DNA of 64,000 nucleotides from Verrucomicrobiia bacterium (GCA_035765895.1 DASTWL010000028.1:1-64000); one strand, 5' to 3'. Positions 39,996 to 51,487 are shown, counted from the first letter of the stretch. A program made the numbers and translations. Notes: generated by a model from the sequence alone, not told the origin.

Positions 39996-42900
39996 TCACG
40001 GATTCACCAACCGATAGAACACCGTGGGCTGGGTGGGATCGATGGTGAGGTTGGTGCTGCTCAGGCTTCCGTCGCCGACATCAACCCAGTTCGTGCTCAA
40101 ACCGGTGGCCAGACTGTTGGTCTGCTTCTGCAACCGCCAGCCCTGCCCCGCGGGCCACGACAGGCTCAGGGTCGAACCGCTCACGCTGTTCGTGAGCAGG
40201 ACGGGTCCGCTCGGGCCGAGATGCTGCACCCGCAGCGAACCCGTTCCCGCGAGATAGCCGCCCGGCGTGGTGCTGCCATAAATTCCATCCGGCTGGCTCA
40301 CCCCGCCCAACACCAGCTGCGCAACCTGGTTCGTGGTGCTGAAGTCGAGCCGCAGCGCCGCGTTGGTCGCCACCGCCACCGTGGAATTCGTGCGCAGGGT
40401 TGCCTGCGCGATTGCCAGCGTTCCGGCAGCCACCGTGGTGTTGCCGTAGTCATTGGCGCCGTTCAACACCAGCATCCCCGCGCCCGCCTTGGTCAGACCG
40501 TAACTGGAGCCGGTGACCGCACCGCCGACACTGAACGTTTTGTTGCTCACCGTGACCGTCGCGTTGGCGCCGAGCGTCACCGCGCCGCTGCCGAGGTTGA
40601 GGTTCTCTGATCCGGCGAAGTAGAAGCTGCCGTTCCACGCTTGCGGGTTGTTACCGGCGTTGACGAGGTCCGCCACCATGCTGTCCAGGCCGCCGCCGTT
40701 CAGGGTAAATGCGCCGGTGCCGAGGGCCGTCGCGCTGCCCAGGGCGAGCGTGCCTTCATTGACCGCCAGCATTTTGGCGAGCGTGGAATTATCGCCGCTC
40801 AGGATTAACTTGCCCGGACCGGCCTTGGTGTTCGCGGCGTTCTGGCTGGTGCCGCCGGCCAGCACACCGCTGAAGGTGGTCACCGCATTGCTGACCACCC
40901 ACGTCTTCGGGAAACTCCCGCTGGCCAGCGGCCCGGTGAAGGTCAAATTCCCCGTCCCGGCATAAATGCCGCCGAAGCTGAGATTCATGCTGTTCGTCAA
41001 TGTTCGGGCGGTCGAATCCGAAGACTTGATGGCCGCATCTCCGCTGGCGAATTCGATGGTCCCGCTCCCGAGCGCGGCATTGTCCCCAATGACCACCGGA
41101 CCGCCGCTGATTCGGAATCCACCGGTCAGCGTGTCCCCGTTCGCCGCCAGCAGAACGAGGGCGCCGCTGCCCGCCTTGGTCAGGCGCGCGGTGCCATAAA
41201 TGACGCCGCCCACCGTCAGGGAGTTGCTGTTCACCGTGACGGTTTTCTCCGTCGTGCCCGCCGTAACCGCACCGGCGCCGAGATTCAGATTTTGGGAGCC
41301 GAGGAACGTGAAGCTGCCGTTCCAATTTTGCGGATTGGCATTGGCGACGACCAGATTCGGCACCGAACTGTCGAGGCTGCCGCTCGCCAGCGTCAGGGCG
41401 CCCGAACCGATGGCCGTGCTGCTGCCGAGGATCAATGTGCCTCCGCTCAACGCGGTGTCACCGGTGTAGGTGTTCGCGCCGGAAAGACTGACGGTGCCGC
41501 TGCCGCCCAGGCTGATGCCGGAGAAGCCGTCCACGTTGCCGGAAATCGCGAGCGACGCGTTCGAGGCGGTGCTGATGGATGTTGCGTCTGCCAGCGATAC
41601 TTTCGTCGCAATGACGTTGCCCGTGCCCGCCAGCACGCTGATCCCCGCGCCTACACCACCATTGTCGAAGGTCAGGGTGTTGACGGCGCTCGTGATGACG
41701 AATGAATGGTCGTTCGTGAAGCTCAGTCCCCCGATCGTCTCGCTCGCGTCCAGATTGATTGAGATCTGGCTTGAACCCACGCCGAGCAGGGCGAATTCGC
41801 CGGCGGTGTCGGGAAAGTTGGGATTGCTGCTCCAGTTGGCGCCGGTGCTCCAGTTGCCGTTGCCGTCAAAGGTCCACGTGGAGCTGTTCGCCACTACCAG
41901 CTTCACTTCGGTGGCGCTGCTGGAAACCGCGGCGATCGTTCCTGCCTGGAGCCCCGCGCCGGTGATGATCGGCATGGTTTGGAAGGAGCCGCTGATGGTG
42001 TAGATGGCCGTGTTGCCCTCCAACAGCAACGTGTATTGGCCCGGAGGCAACGGTGTGCCGCCGTCCACGTGAACCTCGATCAGATTGTTGTTCAGCGTGA
42101 CGTTCCCGTAAACGGTGAGCGGCGTCGCGCCGCCCGCCGCGGCGGCAAACCGGCCCTTGGAATTCGCCTGCCACGTGATCGCGGAAGCGACGGACCCGGT
42201 GCCGCCGAACACGGTGTTGGCCGCGACGGTCACGGCGCCCGCGCCATAGTTGTTGCCGTTCACCAGAAGCGTGCCGGCGTTGACCGCCGTGGCGCCGCTG
42301 TAAGTGTTGTCGCCCGCCAGGATCCATGTTCCAGCATCCTCCTTGGTCACCGCCCCGGCGCCTCCGGCATCCACGATCGCGCCGGACACGAGCCCGGCGC
42401 CGGCGCCGCCCAGAATCAGCGTGCGCGGATTGACGGCGGAAACCGTGCCTGCCAGCGTCAGGAAACCGCTGTTCACGACGACCTTCGGGTTGCCATTGCC
42501 ATAGATCATGTCCACGGGACCGGAAATGGTGTTGCTGCCGGCTTCATTGAAGAGCACGCCTGACGTGCCGCTCAAGGTGAAGTTGATGGAGCTGTCCACG
42601 TTGATGTCGCCGCTGATGCCGTTCAAATGCAGCGAGGCATTGGGCACGTTGCAGGTCACGACCTTCGGCCCGACCCCGAGGGCGTTGCCGTTGGTGAACC
42701 AGAGTGCTCCGGCGTTCCCGTAGGTGAGGTTGACCGGGCCGGTGAAGGTGTTGTTGCCGTAAAGTCTCAGCTTGAGCGCGGCGTTGGCCAGCGACACGCT
42801 GCCGGTGCCGGTGATTTGATCGGCAAAGATTACGTCCGCCGCCAGGTTGAATGACAGGTTGCCGTTGTCCACCAGCGTGCCGGAGCCCAGGCTGCCGGTG

Positions 42901-45731
42901 GTGCCGCCGCTGCCAATTTGCAGCGTGCCAGCGTTGATCACTGTGCCCCCGGTGTAGGTGTTGGTGCCGGACAGTGTCTGCACGCCCGTCCCCTCCTTCA
43001 CCACCGTCAGACTGCCGGAGGTGTTCTGGATGCGGCCGGCAAACGTCGAAAACGCTCCATTGGCGCCCACCGTCAACGTGACGGCGCCGCCTGCCAGCGA
43101 ATCGACCGCGGCGTCTGCGAACGTGGAGTTCAGACCGCCCAACACCGCGCTGTTGCCGTTCAAATCCAAACTGGCACCGGCGCCCAGGTTCACGTTGCCA
43201 TGCCCCGGTCCGCCGGCAATGCCGCCCGCATTGAGCAGTTTCAGCGTGCCCGCGCCGATGCTGGTGTCGCCGCTGTAACTGTTGGAGCTGCTCAAGCTGA
43301 GCGTGCCCGTGCCGTTCTTGCCCAAGGCACCGCCGCCGCTGATCACGCCGGCCAGGGTCACGTTGTTGGCGTTGTCATCGACCGTGGCGGTGCCGGCGCC
43401 GGCGATGATGTTGTTGGCCAGCGTCAGGGCCGCGCCCACGCGCACCGTGGCGCTGCTCGCCACGCTCAAATCCCCCGCGCCGATGGCATTGGCGTTGTCC
43501 AATTGCAACACGCCGCCACCGCTCAGGATGGTGCCCACGCTGCCGGCGGACGCCGGGCCGTAGGTGTTGTTCCCGGACAACGTCACCGTGCCCGGACCGT
43601 TCACCGACACCGTCCGGGCGCCGCTGCTGTTGCCCATGGCGCCGGCGATTTTCAGGGACGTTCCCGCCGTGGTCAGGATTCCCAAGTTGTCGTTGAGGGC
43701 GACGGCAGGCGCAATGGTGTTGGACATGCCGCCGTTCACGCTGATGGCCGCACCCACGTCCTTGTTGTCCAATGTCAGCGGGTTGCCGGCATCGGCGATG
43801 AGGAAGGAATTGTCGTTGGTGAATTGAATCAGGCCGAGGGAAACGGGCGTGTCGAGCGTGACGGTGGTGTAGGCCGCACCTACGCCCAGAATCGCGCCGT
43901 CACCGGCGACGTGGGGCGTATTGGGGTTGCTGCTCCAGTTCGCCGCGGTGGACCAGTTGCCGCTCGTGCCGCTGGTCCAGACGGCGTTCACGCCGGTCAG
44001 GGCCACGGTCAGCGTCACCGTCCCGCCGCTGGTCGTAACGGTCGAAGCCGTGCCCGCCTGGACGCCCGCTCCGGTGAAGGTCGGCGCGCCCGTGGCGAAG
44101 GAACCGGTGCTGCCGCCGGCATTGTAAGTCATCAGCCGGTAGGTGCCGGGTGGCAAGGGCGTGGCCCCGGCCACGTTGATCGTCAAATTGTTGTCGTTCA
44201 GGGTGACGCTGCCCGCGATTTGCAACGGCGTCGCATTGGAACCGCTGATCGCCGTCGTGGGCGTCACCGTGAACAAAGCGGCCGAACCGGATTGCCAGTC
44301 CACTGTCCCGCCGATGGAGTTCGTCCCGCCGAGCGTCGCGCCGTTCGCAACTGTCACCGCCCCGCCCCCGAGGCTGCCGTTGACCAGCAGCGTGCCCGCG
44401 TTGACCGCCGTCGCTCCGCTGTAGGTGTTGGCACCGCCCAGCGTCAACGTCCCGCTGCCATCCTTGGTCAGCGACACCGTGCCGGTGGTGTTCTTGATGG
44501 ACCCGTTGAACACGCTGTTGCCGCTGCTGCTGACCGTCAGCGTGTCAAAGCCCGCGGCGGCCGCATCGTCAATCACGCCCGCGGCATTGCCGCTCAGATT
44601 GCCGACCACGGGAGAGCTGCCATTCAGGTCGAGCGTTCCGTGCACCGTCAGATTGGCGCCGCCGGCCCCCAGCGCGCCCGCGTTGCCCAGCTTCAGGACG
44701 CCGTTGCTGACCACGGTGCCGCCCGAGTAGGTGTTCACACCACCGAGCACCAACGTGCCCGCACCGGCCTTGGTGAGGCTGTAACCGCTGCCGGAAATGA
44801 CCCCATCCACCTCCAGCGTTTTGGCGTTCACGGTCACAACGCGGCTGGCGTTCAGGGTCACGTTGCCATAACCAAGGTTGAGGTTTTGCGTGCCGAGGAA
44901 TCCGAAGTTGCCATTCCAATTCTGCACGTTGTTCCCGTAGCTGACGAGATCGGCGACGGTGCTGTCGAGGTTGCCGCCGTTGATGGTCAGCGTGCTCGTG
45001 CCGAGGGCGCCGGGGTCCGCCAGCCGGAGGGTGCCGCCGTTGAGGACCGTGGCTGCGTAGCTGCCCGCAAACGAAATCCCCGGCGTGGGCGTGCCCACCA
45101 GGGTCACCGTGCCGCTGCCGTTGACCGTCAGGTTCAGGTTGCCGCCGCTGTTCTGGGCCTGAATTGTGGTGTTCAGGATGAAATCTCCCGCGCCGGCCAG
45201 GCTCAACGTGTGCGAACCGCCGCCGCCCATGAGGAAGAAGCAGTTGGTGTTGATCGTCACCGGATTGGCCGAATTGTTGGTCCAGGCATGAACCGACCCG
45301 TTGCCAGTCGCGCCCAACGCGAGGGGCAGCGCGGGGGTGTCGCTGCTGCCAAAGGTCACCGGCCCCGCGCCGTTTTCCACCACGAAACTGGTGTTGAGCC
45401 GGATACGCCCGCTGTTTCCGACGTTCTCCACGATGGTCAATGGACTGGTCTGACCCGCAAGCACGTTGACGTTCAGGCCGGGATTGGAATCGGCCAGCGC
45501 GCCGCCGTTGGTCAGGGTCAGGCTGCCGGACGCCGTGCCGTTCCACTGAATCGTGTCGCCAGGGGCTGGAGCGGCCGCGGGACTCCAGTTCGCGGCAGTG
45601 CCCAGCAGCTTGTCGCCCGCCGAATTCGTCCACGTGAGCGTGGCGGCGAATGACGAACCGGCCAGCAGCGGGGTCAGACAGACCAGCAGCCTGGCCGCGG
45701 CATTTCCAATTTGCACTTTGGCTGATTTCAT
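39996..45731 (-). CDS. giant secreted autotransporter-associated beta-strand repeat (PATR) protein
   Basis: 1911 residues from ATG 45731 ([18 protein letters not shown] signal peptide ending SSFAA). It is built of many PATR units with the pattern LTKxGxGTLxLxGxNTYSGxTxVxxGTL (for instance near residues 355-385, 450-490 and 870-900), Gly/Ala/Ser/Thr-rich and predicted to form a long beta-helix. Three longer spacers ([19 protein letters not shown] type) separate repeat blocks. There is no autotransporter beta-barrel. The C-terminus instead has a roughly 65-residue module [15 protein letters not shown]...[26 protein letters not shown]. It may be an adhesin or a scaffold at the surface. Operator O2 is 225 bp upstream. 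Confidence 0.9.
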   Translation of the reverse strand: MKSAKVQIGNAAARLLVCLTPLLAGSSFAATLTWTNSAGDKLLGTAANWSPAAAPAPGDTIQWNGTASGSLTLTNGGALADSNPGLNVNVLAGQTSPLTIVENVGNSGRIRLNTSFVVENGAGPVTFGSSDTPALPLALGATGNGSVHAWTNNSANPVTINTNCFFLMGGGGSHTLSLAGAGDFILNTTIQAQNSGGNLNLTVNGSGTVTLVGTPTPGISFAGSYAATVLNGGTLRLADPGALGTSTLTINGGNLDSTVADLVSYGNNVQNWNGNFGFLGTQNLNLGYGNVTLNASRVVTVNAKTLEVDGVISGSGYSLTKAGAGTLVLGGVNTYSGGTVVSNGVLKLGNAGALGAGGANLTVHGTLDLNGSSPVVGNLSGNAAGVIDDAAAAGFDTLTVSSSGNSVFNGSIKNTTGTVSLTKDGSGTLTLGGANTYSGATAVNAGTLLVNGSLGGGAVTVANGATLGGTNSIGGTVDWQSGSAALFTVTPTTAISGSNATPLQIAGSVTLNDNNLTINVAGATPLPPGTYRLMTYNAGGSTGSFATGAPTFTGAGVQAGTASTVTTSGGTVTLTVALTGVNAVWTSGTSGNWSTAANWSSNPNTPHVAGDGAILGVGAAYTTVTLDTPVSLGLIQFTNDNSFLIADAGNPLTLDNKDVGAAISVNGGMSNTIAPAVALNDNLGILTTAGTSLKIAGAMGNSSGARTVSVNGPGTVTLSGNNTYGPASAGSVGTILSGGGVLQLDNANAIGAGDLSVASSATVRVGAALTLANNIIAGAGTATVDDNANNVTLAGVISGGGALGKNGTGTLSLSSSNSYSGDTSIGAGTLKLLNAGGIAGGPGHGNVNLGAGASLDLNGNSAVLGGLNSTFADAAVDSLAGGAVTLTVGANGAFSTFAGRIQNTSGSLTVVKEGTGVQTLSGTNTYTGGTVINAGTLQIGSGGTTGSLGSGTLVDNGNLSFNLAADVIFADQITGTGSVSLANAALKLRLYGNNTFTGPVNLTYGNAGALWFTNGNALGVGPKVVTCNVPNASLHLNGISGDINVDSSINFTLSGTSGVLFNEAGSNTISGPVDMIYGNGNPKVVVNSGFLTLAGTVSAVNPRTLILGGAGAGLVSGAIVDAGGAGAVTKEDAGTWILAGDNTYSGATAVNAGTLLVNGNNYGAGAVTVAANTVFGGTGSVASAITWQANSKGRFAAAAGGATPLTVYGNVTLNNNLIEVHVDGGTPLPPGQYTLLLEGNTAIYTISGSFQTMPIITGAGLQAGTIAAVSSSATEVKLVVANSSTWTFDGNGNWSTGANWSSNPNFPDTAGEFALLGVGSSQISINLDASETIGGLSFTNDHSFVITSAVNTLTFDNGGVGAGISVLAGTGNVIATKVSLADATSISTASNASLAISGNVDGFSGISLGGSGTVSLSGANTYTGDTALSGGTLILGSSTAIGSGALTLASGSLDSSVPNLVVANANPQNWNGSFTFLGSQNLNLGAGAVTAGTTEKTVTVNSNSLTVGGVIYGTARLTKAGSGALVLLAANGDTLTGGFRISGGPVVIGDNAALGSGTIEFASGDAAIKSSDSTARTLTNSMNLSFGGIYAGTGNLTFTGPLASGSFPKTWVVSNAVTTFSGVLAGGTSQNAANTKAGPGKLILSGDNSTLAKMLAVNEGTLALGSATALGTGAFTLNGGGLDSMVADLVNAGNNPQAWNGSFYFAGSENLNLGSGAVTLGANATVTVSNKTFSVGGAVTGSSYGLTKAGAGMLVLNGANDYGNTTVAAGTLAIAQATLRTNSTVAVATNAALRLDFSTTNQVAQLVLGGVSQPDGIYGSTTPGGYLAGTGSLRVQHLGPSGPVLLTNSVSGSTLSLSWPAGQGWRLQKQTNSLATGLSTNWVDVGDGSLSSTNLTIDPTQPTVFYRLVNP

Positions 45732-45955
45732 GATGATGCGATGAGTTGGAGGATTTGGGGATTGGTTGTTTAGCTGGATGACTTGGGGATTAAACTGCCG
45801 ACGGGAACGGGGAACAAAACGCGGAGCACGCACGAAGCGGAGCGGCTGAGATCTGATTCATGGATTTAAATGCGGTTGCCTGCCAAAAATTTCGACGGTT
45901 TGTGCGTCCTGATGTGGGCTGACCACGAACCTAGGTGGCGCCGACAACGGTAGCC

Positions 45956-45973
45956 ATACGACGTATGTCGTAT
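45956..45973. promoter_or_regulatory. palindromic operator O2
   Basis: ATACGACGTATGTCGTAT with perfect ATACGAC/GTCGTAT arms. It lies in the 557-bp divergent gap (45732-46288) between the repeat-protein gene and GH115, 225 bp from the former's ATG. It is an exact copy of O3, including the T/C context CATACGAC. Apart from O2, O3 and O4 I recognise nothing else in the gap. Confidence 0.8.
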
Positions 45974-46175
45974 TTTGCGCGGGCACGGGCGGGAACCACC
46001 ACCCCGATGGTTCCCGCCCCCAACCCGCCAACCGATGCGAAACCCTACGCCGGCCCGCTCGATCCAGCCGCGATTCGGCAGGCGGCTCACAACTGAGGCT
46101 TTGCATGGGCCAATACTGCCATTCACAGTGTTTCCGGGTTCAATCCAGTTGTAACGAACGGGCGATTGGGAAAGC

Positions 46176-46193
46176 CATACGACGTATGTCGTA
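46176..46193. promoter_or_regulatory. palindromic operator O3
   Basis: ATACGACGTATGTCGTAT, identical to O2 and flanked on both sides by the same few bases (AGCCATACG...GTATT). It is 96 bp before the GH115 ATG and 220 bp from O2. The two sites could serve the two divergent genes or form a repression loop. Confidence 0.8.
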
Positions 46194-46228
46194 TTCTTTT
46201 TTCCGGCGACACACGGGTCCCGACGAGC

Positions 46229-46246
46229 ATACGATAAACGTCGCAT
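46229..46246. promoter_or_regulatory. degenerate operator-like site O4
   Basis: ATACGATAAACGTCGCAT keeps the outline of the operator with 2 or 3 changes. It is 43 bp upstream of the GH115 ATG and 36 bp after O3, centre to centre 53 bp. It may be a weak secondary site. Confidence 0.45.
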
Positions 46247-46288
46247 GGACGCCCCGGTAACAACGGCTAAGATGGCGGGTCAAATCCG

Positions 46289-49258
46289 ATGACGTTCAAT
46301 ATTCGCCCGCTCATATCCCTGCGCGCCGTGCTCGCGCTGTTCGCCGGTCTGCTGGCCGCTACTACACAATCGGCGCTCGCCCTCGGGGAACCTGGATTTG
46401 TTCTGACCAACGCCGCCTCCGGCTGCTTCCCGTTGTTCGACCGCACGACCGCGCCGCTTCTGATTGCGGCGGATGACTGGCCGGGAGTCAGGCGTGCCGC
46501 CAACGATCTCGCCCACGACATCGAACGCGTCACCGGCACGCTGCCCGCCATCAGTGAGAACGCGGACCTGAAGCCGCGTCATGCCGTGATCATCGGCACC
46601 CTCGGCCACAACACCGTCATTGACCGGCTGGTGCGCGAGCAGAAGCTCGCGGTGACGGAAATCGCCGGCCAATGGGAATCGTTCGTCCTCCAAGTCGTCA
46701 CCAATCCCCTGCCCGGCATCGAAAGCGCGCTGGTCATTGCTGGCAGCGACAAGCGCGGGACCATCTACGGCATCTACGAACTGTCCGAACAAATCGGCGT
46801 TTCGCCGTGGCATTTTTGGTGCGACGTCCCGGCAAAGCATCACGACCGGCTCTATCTCAAACCGGGCAGGTTCGTCACCGGTCCGCCGTCGGTGAAATAT
46901 CGCGGCATCTTTTTGAATGACGAGGCGCCGGCGTTGAGCGGCTGGGTGGCCGGCCGATACGGAACCGTGCCGGGCCTGCACGGCGTGGCCAACTTCGGCC
47001 GCGGCTTTTACACGAACATCTTCGAACTGATGCTCCGCCTCCGCGCGAATTACCTCTGGCCCGCGATGTGGGGCAACGCCTTCAACGAGGATGATCCTGA
47101 AAACCCACGCCTGGCCGACGAGTATGGCATCGTCATGGGCACCTCGCACCAGGAGCCCATGCTGCGCGCGCAAAAGGAATGGGACCGCGGCTACGGCCGC
47201 ACCTACGGCGCGTGGGACTACAACCAGACGAACCAGCGGCCCGTGCTGCGGCAATTCTGGCGCGCGGGCATCCGGCGCAACCAAAATTACGAAAGCATCA
47301 TCACCATGGGCCTGCGCGCCGAGAACGACAGCGGCGCGCCGGTGGGCAGGGCGCTGACCGAGGAAATTGTCGGCGTGCAGCGGCACATCCTCGCCGACGA
47401 GGTCAATCCCGATCTCGCGCAAATCCCGCAGGTGTGGTGCCTCTACAAGGAGGTGATGAACTACTACGCCGACGGACTGCGCGTGCCGGATGACGTCACG
47501 CTCCTGTGGGCCGAGGACAATTGGGGCAACGTCCGGCGCCTGCCGACCGCCGCGGAACGCCGGCGCCGCGGTGGCGCGGGCATCTACTATCACCTCGATT
47601 ACCACGGCAGCCCGCGCAGCTATCAATGGATCAACACCAGCCCGATCGCCAAAATCTGGGATCAGATGTCCCTCGCGAAGGAATACGGCGCGGACCGCAT
47701 CTGGATTGTCAACGTCGGCCATTTCAACAAGAGCGGTGAATTTCCGCTGGAGTTTTTCATGCGCTACGCCTGGGACACGAAACGCTGGACCAGCACGAAC
47801 CTCGATGAATTCACCCGGCTCTGGGCGGAACGCGAATTTGGCGCCCTGCACGCTGCCGAGATTGCGGACCTCCTCACCCAATCCGCGCGGTTCAATGCCC
47901 GGCGGAAACCCGAGTTGCTCGACGCGCACACCTACAGCCTGTTGAACTATCGCGAATTCGCCACCGTGGTGGCAGGCTACCGGTCGCTCGCCGACCGCGC
48001 GCAGACGATTTGCGACCAGCTGCCGCCCGAATATCACGACGCGTTCTACGGCATGGTTCAATATCCCATCAAGGCGGCCGCGGGTTTGAACACCATGTAT
48101 CTCGCGGCGGCGAAGAACGCGCTTTACGCGCAGCAGGGCCGCGCCAGCGCAAACGATTTTGCCGCCGAAACGCGCGCCTTGTTTGCGGCGCAAACGAATC
48201 TGGCCGATCACTTCAATCACGTGTTCGCCGGCGGCAAATGGAACCACTTCATGGATCAGGCCTACATCGGCTATCGCAGCTGGGATCCGCCGCACGCGAA
48301 CAACCTGGGCGCCGTCCGGCTCCGGGAAATCCCGGTGCCGGCAGCCGCCGCCATGGGGGTCGCCGTCGAAGGCGAAAGCGGCACCGCGGGTGGAACCGTG
48401 CACTTGGACCGGTTCGGCCAGCGCTCCCGTTCTGTGGAGGTGTTCAACAAAGGGCGGACGCCGTTTGCATTCACCGCCACGGCCGGCGCGCCGTGGATCA
48501 CGCTGAGCCAGTCCCACGGCACAATTGACCATGATTCGCGCCTCGACGTGAGCGTGGACTGGGCGAAGGCGCCTTCGGACAATGGCCATGCACGAATTGA
48601 ATTCTCCGGGACGGAGACCAATTTCACGGTCCACGTGACCACGTTCAATCCCGCCACGCCCCCATCCGCATCAAGCCGGTGCTTTGTCGAAGCGGACGGC
48701 TATGTTTCCATCGAGGCGGCGCACTACGCCCGGAAGACCGACGCCGGCGCGAACCGCTGGATCGAGATTGAAGACTACGGCCACACGCTGTCCGGCCTGC
48801 GCGCCGACGGCCCGCCGGAAACCCTGACCACGCCGGGCAAGGATGCCCCGTGCCTCGAATACGAAATGCATCTCTTCCACACGGGCCAGGTCGCAGTTGA
48901 AACCATCGTCGGACCGACGTTGAATTTTCTGCCCGGCCGGCCCTTGCGTTACGCAGTCGCCTTCGACGACGAGGTGCCGCAAACCGTCACCATCGTGCCG
49001 GCCGGCTTCGACGCCCACAACGGCAATCGGAACTGGGAGGAGTCCGTGATGAACAACTGCCGGCGGATCACCTCCACACACATCATCCAACAGACGGGCA
49101 ATCACACCTTGAAAATTTGGATGGTGGACCCCGCCGTCGTATTGCAGAAGGTCATCGTGAACACCGGCGGCGTGAAGCCAAGCTACCTGGGCCCGCCCGA
49201 AAGCCGGCATTTCAGCGAGGCCGGAATTGAGGCAGAGGCAGCGCCGTCCGGCAACTGA
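46289..49258 (+). CDS. secreted GH115 alpha-glucuronidase
   Basis: 989 residues with a signal peptide (residues 1-32, ending SALALG). The sequence follows GH115 throughout: an N-terminal alpha/beta domain (LIAADDWPGVRRAANDLAHDIERVTG; GTIYGIYELSEQIGVSPWHFWCDVP), then the TIM barrel starting SVKYRGIFLNDE at about 206, with LRANYLWPAMWGNAFNEDDPENPRLADEYGIVMGTSHQEPM and YHLDYHGSPRSYQWINTSP. C-terminal helical and beta-sandwich domains follow (GDGYVSIEAAHYARK region, QTGNHTLKIWMVDP). GH115 enzymes cut (4-O-methyl)-glucuronic acid from internal xylose residues of glucuronoxylan. The start is the first ATG with a signal peptide; it ends 34 bp before the convergent CE6 gene. Confidence 0.95.
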   Translation: MTFNIRPLISLRAVLALFAGLLAATTQSALALGEPGFVLTNAASGCFPLFDRTTAPLLIAADDWPGVRRAANDLAHDIERVTGTLPAISENADLKPRHAVIIGTLGHNTVIDRLVREQKLAVTEIAGQWESFVLQVVTNPLPGIESALVIAGSDKRGTIYGIYELSEQIGVSPWHFWCDVPAKHHDRLYLKPGRFVTGPPSVKYRGIFLNDEAPALSGWVAGRYGTVPGLHGVANFGRGFYTNIFELMLRLRANYLWPAMWGNAFNEDDPENPRLADEYGIVMGTSHQEPMLRAQKEWDRGYGRTYGAWDYNQTNQRPVLRQFWRAGIRRNQNYESIITMGLRAENDSGAPVGRALTEEIVGVQRHILADEVNPDLAQIPQVWCLYKEVMNYYADGLRVPDDVTLLWAEDNWGNVRRLPTAAERRRRGGAGIYYHLDYHGSPRSYQWINTSPIAKIWDQMSLAKEYGADRIWIVNVGHFNKSGEFPLEFFMRYAWDTKRWTSTNLDEFTRLWAEREFGALHAAEIADLLTQSARFNARRKPELLDAHTYSLLNYREFATVVAGYRSLADRAQTICDQLPPEYHDAFYGMVQYPIKAAAGLNTMYLAAAKNALYAQQGRASANDFAAETRALFAAQTNLADHFNHVFAGGKWNHFMDQAYIGYRSWDPPHANNLGAVRLREIPVPAAAAMGVAVEGESGTAGGTVHLDRFGQRSRSVEVFNKGRTPFAFTATAGAPWITLSQSHGTIDHDSRLDVSVDWAKAPSDNGHARIEFSGTETNFTVHVTTFNPATPPSASSRCFVEADGYVSIEAAHYARKTDAGANRWIEIEDYGHTLSGLRADGPPETLTTPGKDAPCLEYEMHLFHTGQVAVETIVGPTLNFLPGRPLRYAVAFDDEVPQTVTIVPAGFDAHNGNRNWEESVMNNCRRITSTHIIQQTGNHTLKIWMVDPAVVLQKVIVNTGGVKPSYLGPPESRHFSEAGIEAEAAPSGN

Positions 49259-49292
49259 TTTCAAGAACCGTCGGGGAGGAGAACACCGCGCT

Positions 49293-50147
49293 TCATTTGG
49301 CGCCGGGAAGCGGGCGACTGAGCAACGGCAGCATCGTTTCGGCATAGCGCCTGCCCAGTTCCCGGTAACCGGCCGCGGTGAAATGCAAATGATCCGGCCG
49401 GCAGGCACAGCCCGCTGACGAAACGACGTGCGCGGTGGGAATGGTCTTTGGCAGATCGTCAATGATGCGGTTCATGCTGCCACACGCGCCCTGCTGATCC
49501 GCATTGACGACTTCGCCGGCAATCAGCGGCACCTCCTCCGCTTTGAGGTTCAGGTCGTGCAACAGATTATCGTAAACGCCCTTCACCTTGCCCGGCCATT
49601 CCTTGTCGTTCGTGTTGGATTCGCCCTGGTGCAGCAGGATGCCCTTGATGACGCCGTCCCGTTGCGCCCGCCTGGCCAGATCCACCAGCCGTTGATACGG
49701 GTTGCTGCCGTAGCTGCGGATGATGTTGGTCATCCAACTGGGCGCGGTGGCCGCGTAGGCCTGATAGCGGTCCTTCTCGAACAACTCGATCTTGCAGCCG
49801 CCGACCGAGACATTGACGACGCCCACCTTGATGTTCGGCGGGAGATTCGAGACCAGCGTCCGGCCAAAATAATCCGCCGGGCACAATCCCGTTGAGGGCC
49901 GGCACAGCGGCGGGACGGCCGGATACCAATTGCCTTCCACCCTGCCCTGCTTGGGAAAATCCACCGCCGCCAGAACCTTGAAGCGATCATTCACCGGTCC
50001 CTGGTCGGATGCTTCGATGCCGGGAAAGCCCTCCATGTTCGACTGGCCGAAACAGAGGAACACGAAGAAGTTTGTGTCCTGGGAAAACCCTCTCGCTGCG
50101 CATAAGAGCAGCCCGGCCACCAGCAGCATGTTCCATTTTCGTTTCAT
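49293..50147 (-). CDS. secreted sialate O-acetylesterase-type (CE6/SASA) esterase
   Basis: 284 residues. Signal peptide MKRKWNMLLVAGLLLCAARGFS. SGNH-type block I is FGQSNMEG with nucleophile Ser about 36. GVVNVSVGGCKIELF follows and the family block LLHQGESNTND is at about 171-181. The C-terminal PDHLHFTAAGYRELG carries the Asp/His pair (about 252-255). CE6 members are acetyl xylan esterases, while the same fold serves sialate esterases; the xylan context favours the first. It is the last gene of the operon esterase - GH43 - GH10 - CE6, 16 bp after GH10. Confidence 0.9.
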   Translation of the reverse strand: MKRKWNMLLVAGLLLCAARGFSQDTNFFVFLCFGQSNMEGFPGIEASDQGPVNDRFKVLAAVDFPKQGRVEGNWYPAVPPLCRPSTGLCPADYFGRTLVSNLPPNIKVGVVNVSVGGCKIELFEKDRYQAYAATAPSWMTNIIRSYGSNPYQRLVDLARRAQRDGVIKGILLHQGESNTNDKEWPGKVKGVYDNLLHDLNLKAEEVPLIAGEVVNADQQGACGSMNRIIDDLPKTIPTAHVVSSAGCACRPDHLHFTAAGYRELGRRYAETMLPLLSRPLPGAK

Positions 50148-50163
50148 GGTCTTTGGCTGCGGC

Positions 50164-51444
50164 TCAGTTTTGACGGGCGGCCGGCTCCGGCAGGCTCAAC
50201 TTTTCTCCGCTGAGCACGCGCAGCACGGCGTCGTAGGCCGGCTTGGGCCGGTCATGACCATCGAACAGCAACGGCCGGCCACCGGCCCGCCACGAAACGG
50301 CGTCGTTGACGCCCCAAAAGGTCACCATCTGCACCGACCGCTCGTGCTTGAGGAACGCCTTGAAGAGGCTCGCATACTGGTCGGCAAGACGTTGGTTGGC
50401 CTGCTCAACCAGTCCGCCCTGCGTGGTTGTGGCGTTCTCGGAGATGTCCGCGCCGAAATTCCGCTGGCCCCCTTCGGCGCTGTTGACGTCGAGTTCGGTG
50501 ATGTGAATCGGCAGCCCCAGCGATTCAAGGTCCGTCAAAGTCCGGTCCATCTCCTCGAAGCTCGGACCGGAAACGCTGACGTGGGTTTGCGAACCGATGG
50601 CCATGACCGGCACGCCCTGCTCCTGGAGTGACTTGATCAACGTGATGAGCTTGCGGCGCTTGACCGGATTCTCCAGCCCGTAGTCGTTGTAGCGAAGAAT
50701 CGCCTCCGGGTCCGCCTCGTGCGCGTAGGCAAACGCCTTGGCAATGAAGTCAGGACCGATGAGTTCCGACCACGGCGAATTACGCAGGACGTTCGTGCCA
50801 TTGTCCGAGATGGCCTCGTTCACGACGTCCCAAACCTTGATCTTCCCCTTGTAGCGCCCCACGACCGTGTGAATGTGCTCGCGCATCCGTTCCAAAAGTT
50901 CTTCGCGCGAGGCGTGCGGCCGGTTCAACCAGCTCCAGCCAGAACCGCGTCCAAACCGGCGGCCCTCCCGCGAATTCGCCTCGCCGTTCATCGCATTCGT
51001 CGTTGCCGGCGGCAGGTTGGTTCCCGCGAAAACCCAGCCAGGGGTTTGTCCGTGCCAGACCAGCGTGTGACCGACCAAATACAGGTTGTGGCTCAGCCCG
51101 AAGTTCACGTAAGCGTCGGCCGGCGCCCAATCATAACCTTCCGGGCCGGCCTGCGGGTGAATCAGCGCCCATTTCAGGTCGTTCTCCGGCGCGATCTGGT
51201 TGAATTGCTCCAGCACCAGCGCCGTGTCGGCGCGCACCTCGTCAAGCGTGCGGCTGACGTTGTCCGCCCCGACCGCCGTGCCCGTGGCGATCGGGCGATT
51301 GATGGCGACACCAATGTAAAAGTGCCCCCGACAGGCTTCCTTCAGGGTGGGCTTTTCCGCCGACCAGACGCTGGCGCCGAAGGCCAGCAACACGGCCACG
51401 GAGAGGCGGTGGCGAAGACCGGATTTGGAAAAGTGCAGTTTCAT
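50164..51444 (-). CDS. GH10 endo-1,4-beta-xylanase
   Basis: 426 residues from ATG 51444 (MKLHFSKSGLRHRLSVAVLL signal). The (beta/alpha)8 barrel carries FNQIAPENDLKWALIHP, LYLVGHTLVWHGQTPGWVF, the acid/base Glu about 210 in VWDVVNEAISDNG, and the nucleophile Glu about 317 in IHITELDVN. MVTFWGVNDAVSW closes the site. It cuts internal beta-1,4-xylosyl bonds. An upstream in-frame ATG at 51648 would overlap the GH43 gene and add no sensible sequence. A 25-residue Gly/Arg/Asn insert (GEANSREGRRFGRGSGW) sits between strands 3 and 4. Intergenic gaps of 43 and 16 bp place it in an operon. Confidence 0.97.
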   Translation of the reverse strand: MKLHFSKSGLRHRLSVAVLLAFGASVWSAEKPTLKEACRGHFYIGVAINRPIATGTAVGADNVSRTLDEVRADTALVLEQFNQIAPENDLKWALIHPQAGPEGYDWAPADAYVNFGLSHNLYLVGHTLVWHGQTPGWVFAGTNLPPATTNAMNGEANSREGRRFGRGSGWSWLNRPHASREELLERMREHIHTVVGRYKGKIKVWDVVNEAISDNGTNVLRNSPWSELIGPDFIAKAFAYAHEADPEAILRYNDYGLENPVKRRKLITLIKSLQEQGVPVMAIGSQTHVSVSGPSFEEMDRTLTDLESLGLPIHITELDVNSAEGGQRNFGADISENATTTQGGLVEQANQRLADQYASLFKAFLKHERSVQMVTFWGVNDAVSWRAGGRPLLFDGHDRPKPAYDAVLRVLSGEKLSLPEPAARQN

Positions 51445-51487
51445 TTGCCTGGGTTTCTGTTTGCTTGCGATGCGTCGAAGTTGTCCG

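Noticed and set aside
42918-45653. 911-codon plus-strand open frame
   Set aside because: It is antisense to the beta-strand-repeat gene. Its Ala/Gly/Arg repetition just mirrors the PATR repeats.
39996-45731. CRISPR array or DNA tandem-repeat locus
   Set aside because: The repetition is at protein level (PATR units of variable length). No regular repeat-spacer pattern exists and none was seen elsewhere in the window.
46280-48634. 784-codon minus-strand open frame
   Set aside because: It is antisense to the GH115 gene, which has a signal peptide and family motifs along its whole length.
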